A stretch of DNA of 64,000 nt from Exiguobacterium sp. RIT594. GTDB taxonomy: Bacteria > Bacillota > Bacilli > Exiguobacteriales > Exiguobacteriaceae. The number at the start of each line of letters is the position of its first letter. The stretch's first letter is position 1. Shown one piece after another: positions 1 through 7,957 of this stretch. The DNA lies in the NCBI RefSeq assembly GCF_003339585.1, contig NZ_QPKF01000001.1, positions 1,829,626 through 1,893,625 on the forward strand, in the 5' to 3' direction. Made by a program: the position numbers and the translations under genes. The notes under the pieces are model-generated. The model was given only the letters and a program-made list of their open reading frames with translations. It had not been told where the DNA came from and searched no databases.

Positions 1-463
1 TCGGCCGTTCTTCTTGAAATCTCCGTTGCATTTCGTAAGCCAATTCCAGTGTTTTGATCCGTTGCCGTTCGATGCTGTAAGCCGAAGCATCCGTATCAAT
101 CCGTTGTCCTGTTTGAAATTCCACTTGAACGGTATTCCCTTTTTTTTGAACAGTTTTCATCTGCTTAAAATTAATCCAAATACATTCCGCCTTCTCCTTC
201 GCAGTCGTCGGGAAGAAAATCGTTTGCGCCTTCCAATCAATTAAGACCGGTGTCTTTCGATTCGGTCCCAGGATATGCCGAGCCGCTTCAATTCTTCCGC
301 GCATCGACGAACCAAAATACAAACAAGATTCTTCAATTAATTTGATTGGATGACCTTCTAAGACAACTTCTGACTGTTCTTGAATAAGTAAGGTTTGCGG
401 TTCACCGTATGGACCATATTTCGGTACAAGGGCTAATGTTTCTTCCGTAATTTTATGTCGCAT
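1..463 (-). CDS. comK: Competence transcription factor ComK (partial, C-terminus beyond the window)
   Basis: Reading the minus strand from an ATG at 463 gives 154 uninterrupted codons that run off the left edge. The start is set by a purine-rich GGAAGGGAGA ribosome site just upstream. The protein carries ComK family landmarks: a VLEGHPIKLIEESC segment followed by FGSSMRGR (residues about 50-57), a TPVLID segment, an FFPT motif and a WI pair, in the same order as in Bacillus ComK. In Bacillus this protein is the master activator of DNA-uptake genes and binds paired AT-rich boxes. The C-terminal part, which governs degradation in Bacillus, is not visible. The gene stands alone and is transcribed away from the neighbouring cssRS pair. 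Identity is read from motif order by eye, and function in this organism is inferred. Confidence 0.85.
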   Translation of the reverse strand, partial: MRHKITEETLALVPKYGPYGEPQTLLIQEQSEVVLEGHPIKLIEESCLYFGSSMRGRIEAARHILGPNRKTPVLIDWKAQTIFFPTTAKEKAECIWINFKQMKTVQKKGNTVQVEFQTGQRIDTDASAYSIERQRIKTLELAYEMQRRFQEERP

Positions 464-543
464 CCTGATTTCTCCCTTCCTGTATTAGTATGGTTATATC
501 AAATTCAACACGACTTCGTCTGAAGGAACTCGTTATTTCCCAA

Positions 544-571
544 AATAAAAAACGAGATATGGCTATCTCGT
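544..571 (-). terminator. Rho-independent terminator of cssRS
   Basis: An 8-bp stem (552-559 with 564-571) has a 4-base loop. On the minus strand it is followed by a U-rich run encoded by the A-rich bases 544-551. It lies 12 bases after the cssS stop. T residues on the other side could make it work in both directions. Confidence 0.85.
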
Positions 572-582
572 TTTTTAAGATT

Positions 583-1956
583 TTATTTTTTTCCGGCTGT
601 TTCTTCGTCAAAATGCCTTGGAAAATTAAATTTCACGCAAACTTTATTTTCTTCATTTCCCGCAGTCAGATTATCAATCGTCACTTCTCCTTCGTGCCGT
701 TCGACAATCCGCTTAACGATGTATAATCCAAGACCAAACTTGCCTTCTTTTCCACGCGAAAATTGATGGAACAGCGGAGAGGACGTTTCTAACGGCGGAC
801 CGTCGTTCAGGATTTCGACTGTCGCAGACTGCCTTGTGCCGGACAGACGAATCTCAATCGTGGACTCCGCATAACGAATCGCATTATCCAATACATTTTC
901 CAGCGCCACACGCAATTGTTCCCCTTCGCCTAACACGATGCCCGCTTCGCCGGAGATTTTCCACGTCAATGCTTTTGTGCCGACAAACCGTTTTTGAAGC
1001 AAGTGAACCATCCGGTCCAAGTCCACATGATCCCATGTTGAACGATCCAGTTCAAAATAATCAAGTTTCGTTACATATAACAAAGCTGCGACTTTTTTCT
1101 CCAATCGTTCCGCTTCTTCTTCGATGACGGAAACAGAACCTGTCAAATCACCGTCCGGATAAATTCCGTCCGAAATTGACTGGGCATAACTGCGAATGAC
1201 CATGATCGGTGTTTTTAAATCATGTGAGATATTTTGAAGCAAGGATTTTTGAGCTTTGTCCTGTTTTTCCAAGTCCATTCGCATCGCATCGACTGACCGG
1301 GCCAATCGCCCGATTTCATCGCCACGGTCCAAAGGTAGAGGTGTATCCCACTTCTGAGCTGCAATCTTACCGACCGCCCGCTCAATCTCGATTAAGGGAT
1401 GGGTCAGTCGTCTGGCTAGCCAAAAGGCAATGAATAAGGTCAGGATACTGACGATTGCGACAACCCAACCGATTTTCGAAAATAACTGAGTGATCAGTTC
1501 CTGTCGATAGGCATCCCAGACATATGAAACACGGTAATAGGTTTCCCCTTTAATCTCCATCTTTAAGATACTGTAGTAGACATCTTCCTTATCGAGACGG
1601 GTCGTATATTTTTGCATCTCTTTTTCTTGATCGATGGCATCCCGATACATTTGATTGACCAACTGTTGCGGTGCTCCGCCATAGTACAACTTTCCATTTT
1701 TCGATAACAATAAGACGTTGACCGAGCGCGACTCCTGTTTCCGCCGGTCAAATTCAATCGGATTGTCTTGTAACATCTCGATGACAGAGGCATCTTCCGA
1801 AAAAAAGACTTCACTGTTTTCGAGTGTCGCATAGACTTGCTCATCGATGAAGTTACCAATCGATGATCGCATGACGACTAATATGACAATGGAGAGTGTT
1901 GCAATGACCAACAGGAACATCGCCCAGATTTGAAAACCCAGACTCCGATTTTTCAT
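583..1956 (-). CDS. cssS: Sensor histidine kinase, CssS-like (secretion stress)
   Basis: This is a 457-residue membrane histidine kinase. One membrane segment lies at about residues 9-29, an extracytoplasmic sensing region follows to about 155, and a second segment lies at about 160-180. A HAMP linker follows, then the phospho-acceptor H-box (NISHDLKTPIMVIR), the N-box (NVLDNAIRY) and a glycine-rich ATP-lid motif (GKFGLGLYIVKRIV). The N-terminal MKN..FQIW start and the H-box region closely match B. subtilis CssS, which senses misfolded exported proteins and induces HtrA-type proteases. The ATG overlaps the cssR stop codon (ATGA), so the two are translationally coupled. No htrA gene is adjacent. 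PrsA, ScoC and Ecs, also linked to secretion, are encoded elsewhere in the window. Confidence 0.87.
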   Translation of the reverse strand: MKNRSLGFQIWAMFLLVIATLSIVILVVMRSSIGNFIDEQVYATLENSEVFFSEDASVIEMLQDNPIEFDRRKQESRSVNVLLLSKNGKLYYGGAPQQLVNQMYRDAIDQEKEMQKYTTRLDKEDVYYSILKMEIKGETYYRVSYVWDAYRQELITQLFSKIGWVVAIVSILTLFIAFWLARRLTHPLIEIERAVGKIAAQKWDTPLPLDRGDEIGRLARSVDAMRMDLEKQDKAQKSLLQNISHDLKTPIMVIRSYAQSISDGIYPDGDLTGSVSVIEEEAERLEKKVAALLYVTKLDYFELDRSTWDHVDLDRMVHLLQKRFVGTKALTWKISGEAGIVLGEGEQLRVALENVLDNAIRYAESTIEIRLSGTRQSATVEILNDGPPLETSSPLFHQFSRGKEGKFGLGLYIVKRIVERHEGEVTIDNLTAGNEENKVCVKFNFPRHFDEETAGKK

Positions 1957-2615
1957 GCAGCCACCAGACGGTATCCGATCCCGTAAATCGTTTCAAGTTC
2001 TAGTTTGGAAAGTTTTTTTCGTACACGGCGTACGAGGTCATCGACGACACGGTCTGAACCAAAATAATCGTCGCCCCATACGCTTACTAAAATTTGTTCC
2101 CGGGACATCGGTGTTCCGATTTGCGTGGCAAACAGAATCAGTAAATCATATTCTTTTGAGGTCAAATCAATCTCTTGACCATTCTCTTCGATAACTCGTT
2201 TTTCCGGATAAATCGTATAGTCACCATACCGGATGAGACCGGTTTTAGGTGTCGCATACGCACGTGCTAAAATTTTCTTTACACGAATGACCAGTTCACG
2301 CGGTAAAAACGGTTTAGCGATGTAATCGTCCGATCCCATCTCCAGTCCAATGATTTTATCAATGTCTTCATCCCGGGCCGAAATGAAGATGACCGGCGTC
2401 GTTTCGTCATGTGCTTTAATCCGTTTGATCAACTGAAAACCGTCCAAGTCCGGCAACATGATGTCAAGGATCCACAAATCAGGTTTTTCAATGATGGCAG
2501 ATGCCGCCGCTTCCCCTGATGTAAACGATTTTACTTGCCAACCTTCCTGTTCCAAATACTTGACCAAGACGCGGTTCAAGTTCACTTCATCGTCAACTAA
2601 ATAAATCGTATGCAT
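1953..2615 (-). CDS. cssR: Response regulator, CssR-like (OmpR/PhoB family)
   Basis: A receiver domain (acidic pocket YLVDDE, phospho-acceptor in LWILDIMLPD, Thr/Ser and Lys switch residues in FISARD and AKPF) is followed by an OmpR-type winged helix (LTSKEYDLL, RVVDDLVRRVRKKL, IYGIGYRLV). The tract SKPF/AKPFLPRELVIRV and the DYFGSDRVVDDLVRR block match B. subtilis CssR. A run of four start-like codons (GTG then three ATG) opens the frame. The AGGAG ribosome site overlaps the GTG, so the last ATG at 2615, eight bases from AGGAG, is the best start and gives 220 residues. It should be phosphorylated by the overlapping kinase and activate secretion-stress genes. That regulon is known in Bacillus but only inferred here. 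Confidence 0.88.
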   Translation of the reverse strand: MHTIYLVDDEVNLNRVLVKYLEQEGWQVKSFTSGEAAASAIIEKPDLWILDIMLPDLDGFQLIKRIKAHDETTPVIFISARDEDIDKIIGLEMGSDDYIAKPFLPRELVIRVKKILARAYATPKTGLIRYGDYTIYPEKRVIEENGQEIDLTSKEYDLLILFATQIGTPMSREQILVSVWGDDYFGSDRVVDDLVRRVRKKLSKLELETIYGIGYRLVAA

Positions 2616-2694
2616 CATCATCACTCCTGCTTAAGTTCTTTTTTTCAGTGTAACAAAGGATTTCCGCAGAATTATGGGAGAATCTAAAATTATA

Positions 2695-2726
2695 CAAAAA
2701 AACGCTCTTTTCTGAAGAAAAGAGCG
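2695..2726 (-). terminator. Terminator of the 51-codon gene
   Basis: A perfect 10-bp stem (2703-2712 with 2717-2726) has a tetraloop and a U tract on the minus strand, 17 bases after the small ORF stop. A dedicated strong terminator supports the small ORF being a real transcription unit. Confidence 0.9.
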
Positions 2727-2743
2727 GCGTTCAGTCCAACTAA

Positions 2744-2899
2744 TTATTTTACAAGGCGCAACGACGGATATGTCGCGCGTTCTGCGTGTGTTTTGGTATT
2801 TGCCGATACATGACGACGTTCCGTTTTCACTACATGAGTCAGGAACGTGGCACCGCCGCCTAGTAAGACGGTTACACCAGCCATTAAAATAATTTCCAT
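2744..2899 (-). CDS. Small membrane protein, 51 residues, unknown function
   Basis: The frame starts with an ATG at 2899, preceded by AAGGGTGG at ribosome-site distance, and ends with TAA. It encodes a hydrophobic N-terminal helix (about residues 2-22: an ILMAGVTVLLGGGATFL core) and a basic tail rich in Arg, Lys and His ending RLVK. It has its own terminator and is flanked upstream by two palindromes resembling Fur boxes. I do not recognise the family. Small iron-regulated proteins exist in Bacillus (FbpA, FbpB, FbpC), but no sequence match to them is claimed. Short length makes coding status less certain, but the ribosome site, terminator and regulatory sites all point the same way. Confidence 0.6.
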   Translation of the reverse strand: MEIILMAGVTVLLGGGATFLTHVVKTERRHVSANTKTHAERATYPSLRLVK

Positions 2900-2927
2900 T
2901 GTTTTCGCCACCCTTTTCTATCGCAAT

Positions 2928-2942
2928 TGATAATCAGTATCA
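2928..2942 (-). promoter_or_regulatory. Fur-box-like palindrome 1
   Basis: TGATAATCAGTATCA matches the 7-1-7 Fur consensus TGATAATNATTATCA at all but one base. It sits 28 bases upstream of the 51-codon gene start. Fur or a paralogue (PerR, Zur) as the binder is inferred. Confidence 0.6.
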
Positions 2943-2976
2943 TCCTCAAGATGACTATATCATGCTTGATAGAAAA

Positions 2977-2991
2977 TGAGAAGCATTCTCA
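2977..2991 (-). promoter_or_regulatory. Fur-family-box-like palindrome 2
   Basis: TGAGAAGCATTCTCA has perfect 6-bp arms (TGAGAA/TTCTCA) around a 3-base centre, and 12 of 15 bases fit the Fur consensus. It lies between the mgsA stop and the 51-codon gene, about 35 bases upstream of the first palindrome. Confidence 0.45.
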
Positions 2992-2996
2992 GAGAA

Positions 2997-3431
2997 TTAA
3001 TCGGTTAAAAATTTTCGTTGTTCTTCTTCATGACGTTTCCGAATGATTTCACGCCATTTAAACTCGCCCTGTTCCAATCCGTTAATCAAGATCTCGGCGG
3101 TTCCGACGTTTGTCGCAAGCGGTAAATCATAGACGTCACATAATCGAATTAAAGCCGACACGTCCGGCTCATGGGGCTGTGCTGTCAGTGGATCACGCAG
3201 AAAAATGACAATATCAATTTCTCCCCGGGCGACCATCGCACCGATTTCCTGATCTCCTCCGAGCGGTCCCGACTTACAGCGGTGGACCGTCAGTCCTGTC
3301 GCCTCCATGATGCGTTGCCCTGTCGTACCCGTGGCATATAACGTATTTTTGGCAAAGTAAGCTTCATACGCTCGTGTAAACATCATCATCTCGTCTTTTT
3401 TCTCATCATGTGCAATTAAAGCAATATTCAT
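2997..3431 (-). CDS. mgsA: Methylglyoxal synthase
   Basis: This 144-residue cytoplasmic enzyme converts dihydroxyacetone phosphate to methylglyoxal and phosphate, a bypass that frees phosphate when triose phosphates build up. Family hallmarks are the N-terminal [12 protein letters not shown], the ATGTTGQ phosphate-binding turn, the [12 protein letters not shown] block holding the catalytic Asp, and the [14 protein letters not shown] segment. The ATG at 3431 follows a strong AGGAGGGGGG ribosome site, so a longer in-frame extension is rejected. It lies downstream of lcfB behind a terminator, so it probably has its own promoter. The nearby glycerol catabolic operon makes dihydroxyacetone phosphate, which suits this enzyme's role. 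Confidence 0.95.
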   Translation of the reverse strand: MNIALIAHDEKKDEMMMFTRAYEAYFAKNTLYATGTTGQRIMEATGLTVHRCKSGPLGGDQEIGAMVARGEIDIVIFLRDPLTAQPHEPDVSALIRLCDVYDLPLATNVGTAEILINGLEQGEFKWREIIRKRHEEEQRKFLTD

Positions 3432-3463
3432 TTTCTCTCCCCCCTCCTTACCTATATGCACAC

Positions 3464-3497
3464 AAAAAGAACTTCAGAAACCTGAAGTTCTTTTTTC
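3464..3497. terminator. Terminator between lcfB and mgsA
   Basis: An 11-bp perfect stem (3467-3477 with 3482-3492) has a 4-base loop and A/T runs on both sides. On the minus strand it ends lcfB transcription. The flanking T run makes it bidirectional in principle. Confidence 0.9.
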
Positions 3498-3507
3498 TAT
3501 ATTAAAA

Positions 3508-5055
3508 TCATGAACCAGTTGGTTGTTTTTTCAAGACGGTCCGTAAAATCTTACCTGTTGTATTTCGTGGCAATTGTTCAATGAATTCAATTCGTGTCGG
3601 ACACTTATACTTCGCAAGTGAGATGGCACAGAAGTCCAGGACTTCCGCTTCCGCCAACGGTTCACGCACGACCACAAATGCTTTTACCGCTTCGCCCATT
3701 TCTTCGTCGGGTACACCGATGACGGCGGCTTCGACAATCGATGGATGTTGATATAAGATTTCCTCGACTTCACGCGGATAGACATTATATCCGCCGACGA
3801 TAATCATATCTTTTTTTCGGTCGACGATATAAAAGTATCCATCCTCATCTTGTCTTGCCAAGTCGCCGGTGTAGAGCCATCCTTCTTTTAACGTCGCTTG
3901 CGTTTCTTCCGGCATTTTGTAGTAACCGGTCATGATGTTCGGACCGCGTACGATTAATTCTCCGACTTGACCGATTGGGACTTCCTGCCCGAGTTCGTCG
4001 ACGACCCTGTTTTCGACATCGATGATTGAAGGTCCAATCGAGCCCGGCTTTTGTACTCCGTCCAAAGGATTGAAGCAGGTGACGGGAGACGCTTCGGACA
4101 GACCGTATCCTTCAAGGATATGACAGTTAAAGGTTTGATCAAAGGATTGAAGCAGCGGTACGGGTAAACTCGCTCCACCTGAAACGAACAAACGGATCGA
4201 TTCAAACGCATTTGTATATTCCGGATGCGCCTTTACTGTCTGTAACAGGAAGTTATACATCGTCGGCACACCCGCAAAAATCGTCACCTGTTCTTTTTTC
4301 GCCAGTTCAAACGTCTCCTGTGGTGAAAAACGTGCAGCAATGACAACCGTTGCCCCGTGTGCCAGTGATGCATTGACGACGACCGTCAAACAAAAGACAT
4401 GGAACATCGGTAACACAGCGAGTGTTCGGTCCTGTTCCGAGACATGTAAGTATTCCCCGATGGAACGGGCATTGGAAGTCAGGTTTCGATGTGATAACAT
4501 CGCTCCTTTTGGTTTCCCTGTCGTTCCGCTCGTATACAGGATGACGGCGGTCTCATCGAGTTCATACGTCACTTCCTGAATCGGATGTTCAATCTCCAGC
4601 CAACGCTCAAGCGTCGTAAACTGAACATTTCCAAGACGTTCTTCCGGACCAACCTGCCCGTTAAACGGAACGGAGACGACGACAGAAAGATGCGGTAAAT
4701 GAACCAATCGCTCTTTTGCTGCTTCGACAAGCGGTGCGATTCCTAAAATTCCTTTAACATCCCCGTTCATTAAGATGTAACCGAGTTCATCCGGCGTATA
4801 GGTCGGGTTGATTGGGATGGCAACTGCCCCCTGCTTCATAACAGCATAATACCCAATCAAAAAAGCCGGACTGTTTCCAAGTATTAGAGCAACGTGATCC
4901 CCTTTTCGAATTCCATGTGACTCGAGTGCTCCGGCGGCCCGGTGAAACTTCTCAACAAATTCACGATAACTGACTGCGACATCTTCAAATACGTAGGCGA
5001 TGCTGTCCGGACGTTGCCGAGCTGTTTCTTCCACCGAATGAATCAATCCCATCAT
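3508..5055 (-). CDS. lcfB: Long-chain fatty-acid-CoA ligase (LcfB/YhfL-like)
   Basis: This AMP-forming acyl-CoA ligase of 515 residues activates fatty acids to acyl-CoA in two steps using ATP and CoA. Motifs seen are the P-loop-like AMP-binding core ILYTSGTTGKPKGAML, GYGLSEASPVTCFNP, the GWLYTGDLAR hinge region with DRKKDMIIVGGYNVYPRE, and the C-terminal catalytic lysine in NTTGKILR. The overall sequence reads very like B. subtilis LcfB (YhfL), and in Bacillus that gene also lies near lplJ, as here. Start: two adjacent ATGs (5055 and 5052) lie about 7 bases after an AGGGGGAA ribosome site. A longer in-frame reading from 5112 is unsupported. It is a single-gene unit between two terminators. 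Confidence 0.92.
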   Translation of the reverse strand: MMGLIHSVEETARQRPDSIAYVFEDVAVSYREFVEKFHRAAGALESHGIRKGDHVALILGNSPAFLIGYYAVMKQGAVAIPINPTYTPDELGYILMNGDVKGILGIAPLVEAAKERLVHLPHLSVVVSVPFNGQVGPEERLGNVQFTTLERWLEIEHPIQEVTYELDETAVILYTSGTTGKPKGAMLSHRNLTSNARSIGEYLHVSEQDRTLAVLPMFHVFCLTVVVNASLAHGATVVIAARFSPQETFELAKKEQVTIFAGVPTMYNFLLQTVKAHPEYTNAFESIRLFVSGGASLPVPLLQSFDQTFNCHILEGYGLSEASPVTCFNPLDGVQKPGSIGPSIIDVENRVVDELGQEVPIGQVGELIVRGPNIMTGYYKMPEETQATLKEGWLYTGDLARQDEDGYFYIVDRKKDMIIVGGYNVYPREVEEILYQHPSIVEAAVIGVPDEEMGEAVKAFVVVREPLAEAEVLDFCAISLAKYKCPTRIEFIEQLPRNTTGKILRTVLKKQPTGS

Positions 5056-5097
5056 AACTAGCTTCCCCCTTCGAATGAATAACCGTTCATTTTTAAC

Positions 5098-5137
5098 GCA
5101 AAAAAAATCCATACATGACGTGTCCGCCTGTATGGAT
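5098..5137 (-). terminator. Terminator of the SDR gene
   Basis: A 9-bp perfect stem (5107-5115 with 5129-5137) has a 13-base loop and a run of U on the minus strand encoded by the A tract at 5099-5107. It lies between the SDR stop and lcfB. Confidence 0.8.
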
Positions 5138-5151
5138 AGTGTAGCATTTTA

Positions 5152-5165
5152 TGGAAACGTTTTCA
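5152..5165. promoter_or_regulatory. cre-like catabolite operator
   Basis: TGGAAACGTTTTCA fits the CcpA cre consensus TGWNANCGNTNWCA except for G at position 3. It lies 12 bases after the SDR stop, upstream of lcfB but on the far side of the SDR terminator. Which gene it controls is unclear. Confidence 0.45.
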
Positions 5166-5177
5166 CGTTCTTTCTTT

Positions 5178-6065
5178 TTAACCGTTGACGATGACGCCGC
5201 CGTTTAGATGCAGGACCTGCCCCGTCATATAACTTGAATCGTTACAAGCTAAGAAGACGTAAGCCGAAGCCATTTCTGCCGGTTGTCCCGGACGATCCAT
5301 CGGTGTATTTTTACCAAACGTTTTTACAGATTCATCCGGGAACGTATCTGTAATCAATGGTGTCCAAATCGGGCCGGGTGCAACCGCATTGACACGGATT
5401 CCCTGTTTCGCAAGGTTCATCGACAGACTGCGTGTAAAGCTGACGATAGCACCTTTCGTTGATGAATAATCAATCAACAGCGGATTTCCTTCGTACGCCG
5501 TCGAAGACGTCGTATTGATGATGGCTGAGCCGAGCGTCAAGTGAGGTAAGGCCGCGCGTGCTAGACGCATCATTCCGAAAATATTTGTTTTGAATGTTTT
5601 TTCCATCGATTCATCTGTGATGTCGAGTAATGAATCTTCCGGCTTTTGCATACTCGCATTGTTGACGACGATATCAAGACGACCAAAACGGTCGATGGTT
5701 TTTTTGACGAGTTCTTCACAATACGCACCGTCTCCAATATCCCCTTGCGAAAGTAACACTTCGCCACCGAGTTCTTCGAGACGGGCTTTTGTTTCTTCAG
5801 CACCTTCTTGATCACCATAAAACGCAATGACGATTTTAGCTCCTTCTAATGTATAGGCAATCGAAATCGCACGTCCGATACCTGAATTACCACCCGTTAC
5901 GATTGCAACTTTGCCTTTTAATTTCCCGGCAGCACGGTAATCGTCCCGTTCGTAATATGGTAACGGTTGTTGATCTTCTGTTTTTGGTAAGCCTTCAGAA
6001 ACTTTTTCAAAATTAATGAAGTCGTTTAATGTACCCTCTAAAAAGTTATCTTTATTGTAGCCCAT
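5178..6065 (-). CDS. Short-chain dehydrogenase/reductase (YhxC/YdaD type)
   Basis: This is a 295-residue NAD(P)-dependent oxidoreductase. A polar N-terminal extension of about 45 residues, ending near PLPYYERDDYRAAGKLKGK, precedes the Rossmann fold. The cofactor motif is TGGNSGIGR. The catalytic set is visible as the NNAS turn, a serine in TTSST, and YSSTKGA (Tyr-x-x-x-Lys). This extension-plus-SDR layout is typical of the general-stress glucose/ribitol-dehydrogenase-like proteins of Bacillales. The substrate cannot be read from sequence. The ATG at 6065 follows an AGGGGGAG ribosome site, and the ORF can be extended upstream but without support. It lies 51 bases after lplJ on the same strand and may be cotranscribed with it. 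Confidence 0.88.
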   Translation of the reverse strand: MGYNKDNFLEGTLNDFINFEKVSEGLPKTEDQQPLPYYERDDYRAAGKLKGKVAIVTGGNSGIGRAISIAYTLEGAKIVIAFYGDQEGAEETKARLEELGGEVLLSQGDIGDGAYCEELVKKTIDRFGRLDIVVNNASMQKPEDSLLDITDESMEKTFKTNIFGMMRLARAALPHLTLGSAIINTTSSTAYEGNPLLIDYSSTKGAIVSFTRSLSMNLAKQGIRVNAVAPGPIWTPLITDTFPDESVKTFGKNTPMDRPGQPAEMASAYVFLACNDSSYMTGQVLHLNGGVIVNG

Positions 6066-6116
6066 GAAAAAAGCTCCCCCTATGCAAGTTGATAGAGAGA
6101 GTTTTCCCAAAAAAGC

Positions 6117-7106
6117 TTATGCTAAAACGTCAAGCACTTCGTCCAGCTCAACGGCACCAAAATATTTCTTTAATTCATACTGACTCAATACTTCGCGTAA
6201 CGAAGACCGGTCATACCGTTTTCCTTCGAGTGCCCGAGCAATTTCCCCGGCATCCTCGACTCCGAAGAAATCACCGTAAATTTTCGCTTCTTCGATGACT
6301 CCCTTTTTCACATTCAAACGGAAATCGATCGTTCCGATCGGGAAACGTTTTTTATGAATCACATCAAACTTCGGTGATTTACCGAAATTCCAATCCCAAT
6401 TCCCGTATCGTTCTGCTGAAATCGCATGGACTTTTGACCAGTCTTCGTCCGTTAAGACATAACGTTCCATCTCTTTTCCTTCATAAATGGATTCTAGGAG
6501 ATGTTCGACGAATTCATCCATCGTCAACGGCTCTGTCAAAAATTCAGAAATGTTCGCGACCCGGCTGCGGACCGATTTAATTCCTTTTGAACGCATTTTT
6601 TCTTCACTGACGACCAACGCATTGACGACTTCCTCAATGTTTGAATCAAGCATCAATGTACCGTGGCTGAACATCCGGCCTTTTGTCGTAAACTGCGCGT
6701 TTCCGCTGATTTTCCGGGTTCCAACATGAATGTCATTACGACCGGACAGCTCTGCTTCGACACCCAATTTGTGCAGTGCTTTTACGACCGGCTCCGTGAA
6801 TTTTTTATAGTTGTTGAACGAATCTCCATCATCTTTCGTCAGGAAACTGAAGTTCAGGTTGCCGAGATCGTGGTAAACGGCACCGCCGCCTGATAAGCGA
6901 CGGACAACATGAATGCCGTTTTCTTCAACGTATTTCAAGTTGACTTCCTCGTTCGTGTTTTGGTTTTTACCGACGATGATCGACGGACCGTTGATGTAGA
7001 ACAGGAAATAATCTTCTTCGCTGACATTTAAATTGTTCAAAATAAAGTCCTCGACAGCAAGATTGATCCGTGCATCGTGAATATCTGGATGGAAAATGAA
7101 TTTCAT
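6117..7106 (-). CDS. lplJ: Lipoate-protein ligase
   Basis: This 329-residue enzyme of the LplA/LplJ family uses ATP to activate lipoate and attach it to lipoyl domains of 2-oxoacid dehydrogenases or GcvH. Diagnostic segments are the N-terminal MKFIFHPDIHDARINLAVEDF, the lipoyl-AMP binding loop RRLSGGGAVYHDLGNLNFSF, the R-N-D-I-x-V-G-x-RK-I-SGNAQ strand region and the C-terminal accessory domain from about residue 250. Length matches B. subtilis LplJ. The ATG at 7106 is 12 bases from an AAAGGAG site, and an upstream TTG overlapping that site is rejected. It follows the FrnE-like gene by 30 bases, so the two and the SDR gene may form an operon. Confidence 0.93.
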   Translation of the reverse strand: MKFIFHPDIHDARINLAVEDFILNNLNVSEEDYFLFYINGPSIIVGKNQNTNEEVNLKYVEENGIHVVRRLSGGGAVYHDLGNLNFSFLTKDDGDSFNNYKKFTEPVVKALHKLGVEAELSGRNDIHVGTRKISGNAQFTTKGRMFSHGTLMLDSNIEEVVNALVVSEEKMRSKGIKSVRSRVANISEFLTEPLTMDEFVEHLLESIYEGKEMERYVLTDEDWSKVHAISAERYGNWDWNFGKSPKFDVIHKKRFPIGTIDFRLNVKKGVIEEAKIYGDFFGVEDAGEIARALEGKRYDRSSLREVLSQYELKKYFGAVELDEVLDVLA

Positions 7107-7136
7107 AAGTTTCGTGTACTCCTTTGACAATCAAAT

Positions 7137-7820
7137 TTAGTTACAGCCGTCAACTCCACAGGCATCACCTTCAGCGACAATCTCTACTTTTTGTTCTTGT
7201 TGCACCCGGTCCAATACTTGGCTGAATGCTTCAACAGGTTGCGCTCCGGAAATGGCATACTTCCGGTCAAATACAAAAAACGGGACACCGGTCACACCGA
7301 GTTCACGAGCCATATCTTCTTCCTGACGCACTTCATCGGAAGACTCGTCAGATGCGAGGAAGGTTTTTACCGTTGTTGGATCGAGTCCGACAGCAGTCGC
7401 GATTCGCATCAAAATCGAATCGTCGTTTAAGTTCTCCCCGTTCATGAAATAAGCTTGGAATAACTCTTCTGATACTTCATCCATCTTATCATGCTTTTTC
7501 GCAAGTTGAGTCAGACGGTGAGCCTTAAATGTGTTTGCCGGAACAACGCGGTCCATCTCATAGAACAGACCATCAGTTTTCGCCGCATCGACGACACCTT
7601 GCGACATTGATCGAGCTTGATCAACTGATGTCCCGTACTTTGATGCTAAAATTTCGTACAATCCCATCGTTGGTGTTTCCGGTGCTGACGGATCAAGTTC
7701 AAAACTTTTAAATTCCACTTCAACGTTTGTTGCTCCATTCTCCTGAATCGCTTTTTCCAAACGTTTCTTACCGATATAACAAAATGGGCAGGCATAATCT
7801 GACCAGACTTCAACTTTCAT
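7137..7820 (-). CDS. DsbA-family dithiol-disulfide oxidoreductase (FrnE-like)
   Basis: A 227-residue thioredoxin-fold protein with the CPFC active site at residues 11-14 (WSDYACPFCYIGKKRLE), a helical insertion and the cis-proline region GVTGVPFFVFD. These features place it in the FrnE/YwbO group of cytoplasmic DsbA-like proteins. There is no signal peptide, so it probably acts in the cytosol, for instance in thiol or peroxide stress. The last ten residues, GDACGVDGCN, hold a second CxxxxC pair, which resembles the C-terminal extra cysteines reported for FrnE proteins. It is first in a possible operon with lplJ. The exact substrate is unknown. Confidence 0.87.
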   Translation of the reverse strand: MKVEVWSDYACPFCYIGKKRLEKAIQENGATNVEVEFKSFELDPSAPETPTMGLYEILASKYGTSVDQARSMSQGVVDAAKTDGLFYEMDRVVPANTFKAHRLTQLAKKHDKMDEVSEELFQAYFMNGENLNDDSILMRIATAVGLDPTTVKTFLASDESSDEVRQEEDMARELGVTGVPFFVFDRKYAISGAQPVEAFSQVLDRVQQEQKVEIVAEGDACGVDGCN

Positions 7821-7910
7821 CGTGTTCCCTCTCCTTCATGTAGTTATCATGTACATTTAGCATAATCGCCCGGGCGTTCGCTTGCAATGAATCTGATTTC
7901 ATAGGACAGT

Positions 7911-7944
7911 AAAAAACTCCTTCGCGAAAAGCAAAGGAGTTTTT
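7911..7944 (-). terminator. Terminator of glpD
   Basis: An 11-bp stem (7912-7922 with 7934-7944) is followed on the minus strand by a U tract, 14 bases after the glpD stop. It ends the glycerol operon. Confidence 0.9.
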
Positions 7945-7957
7945 GTCGAACAAGTAT

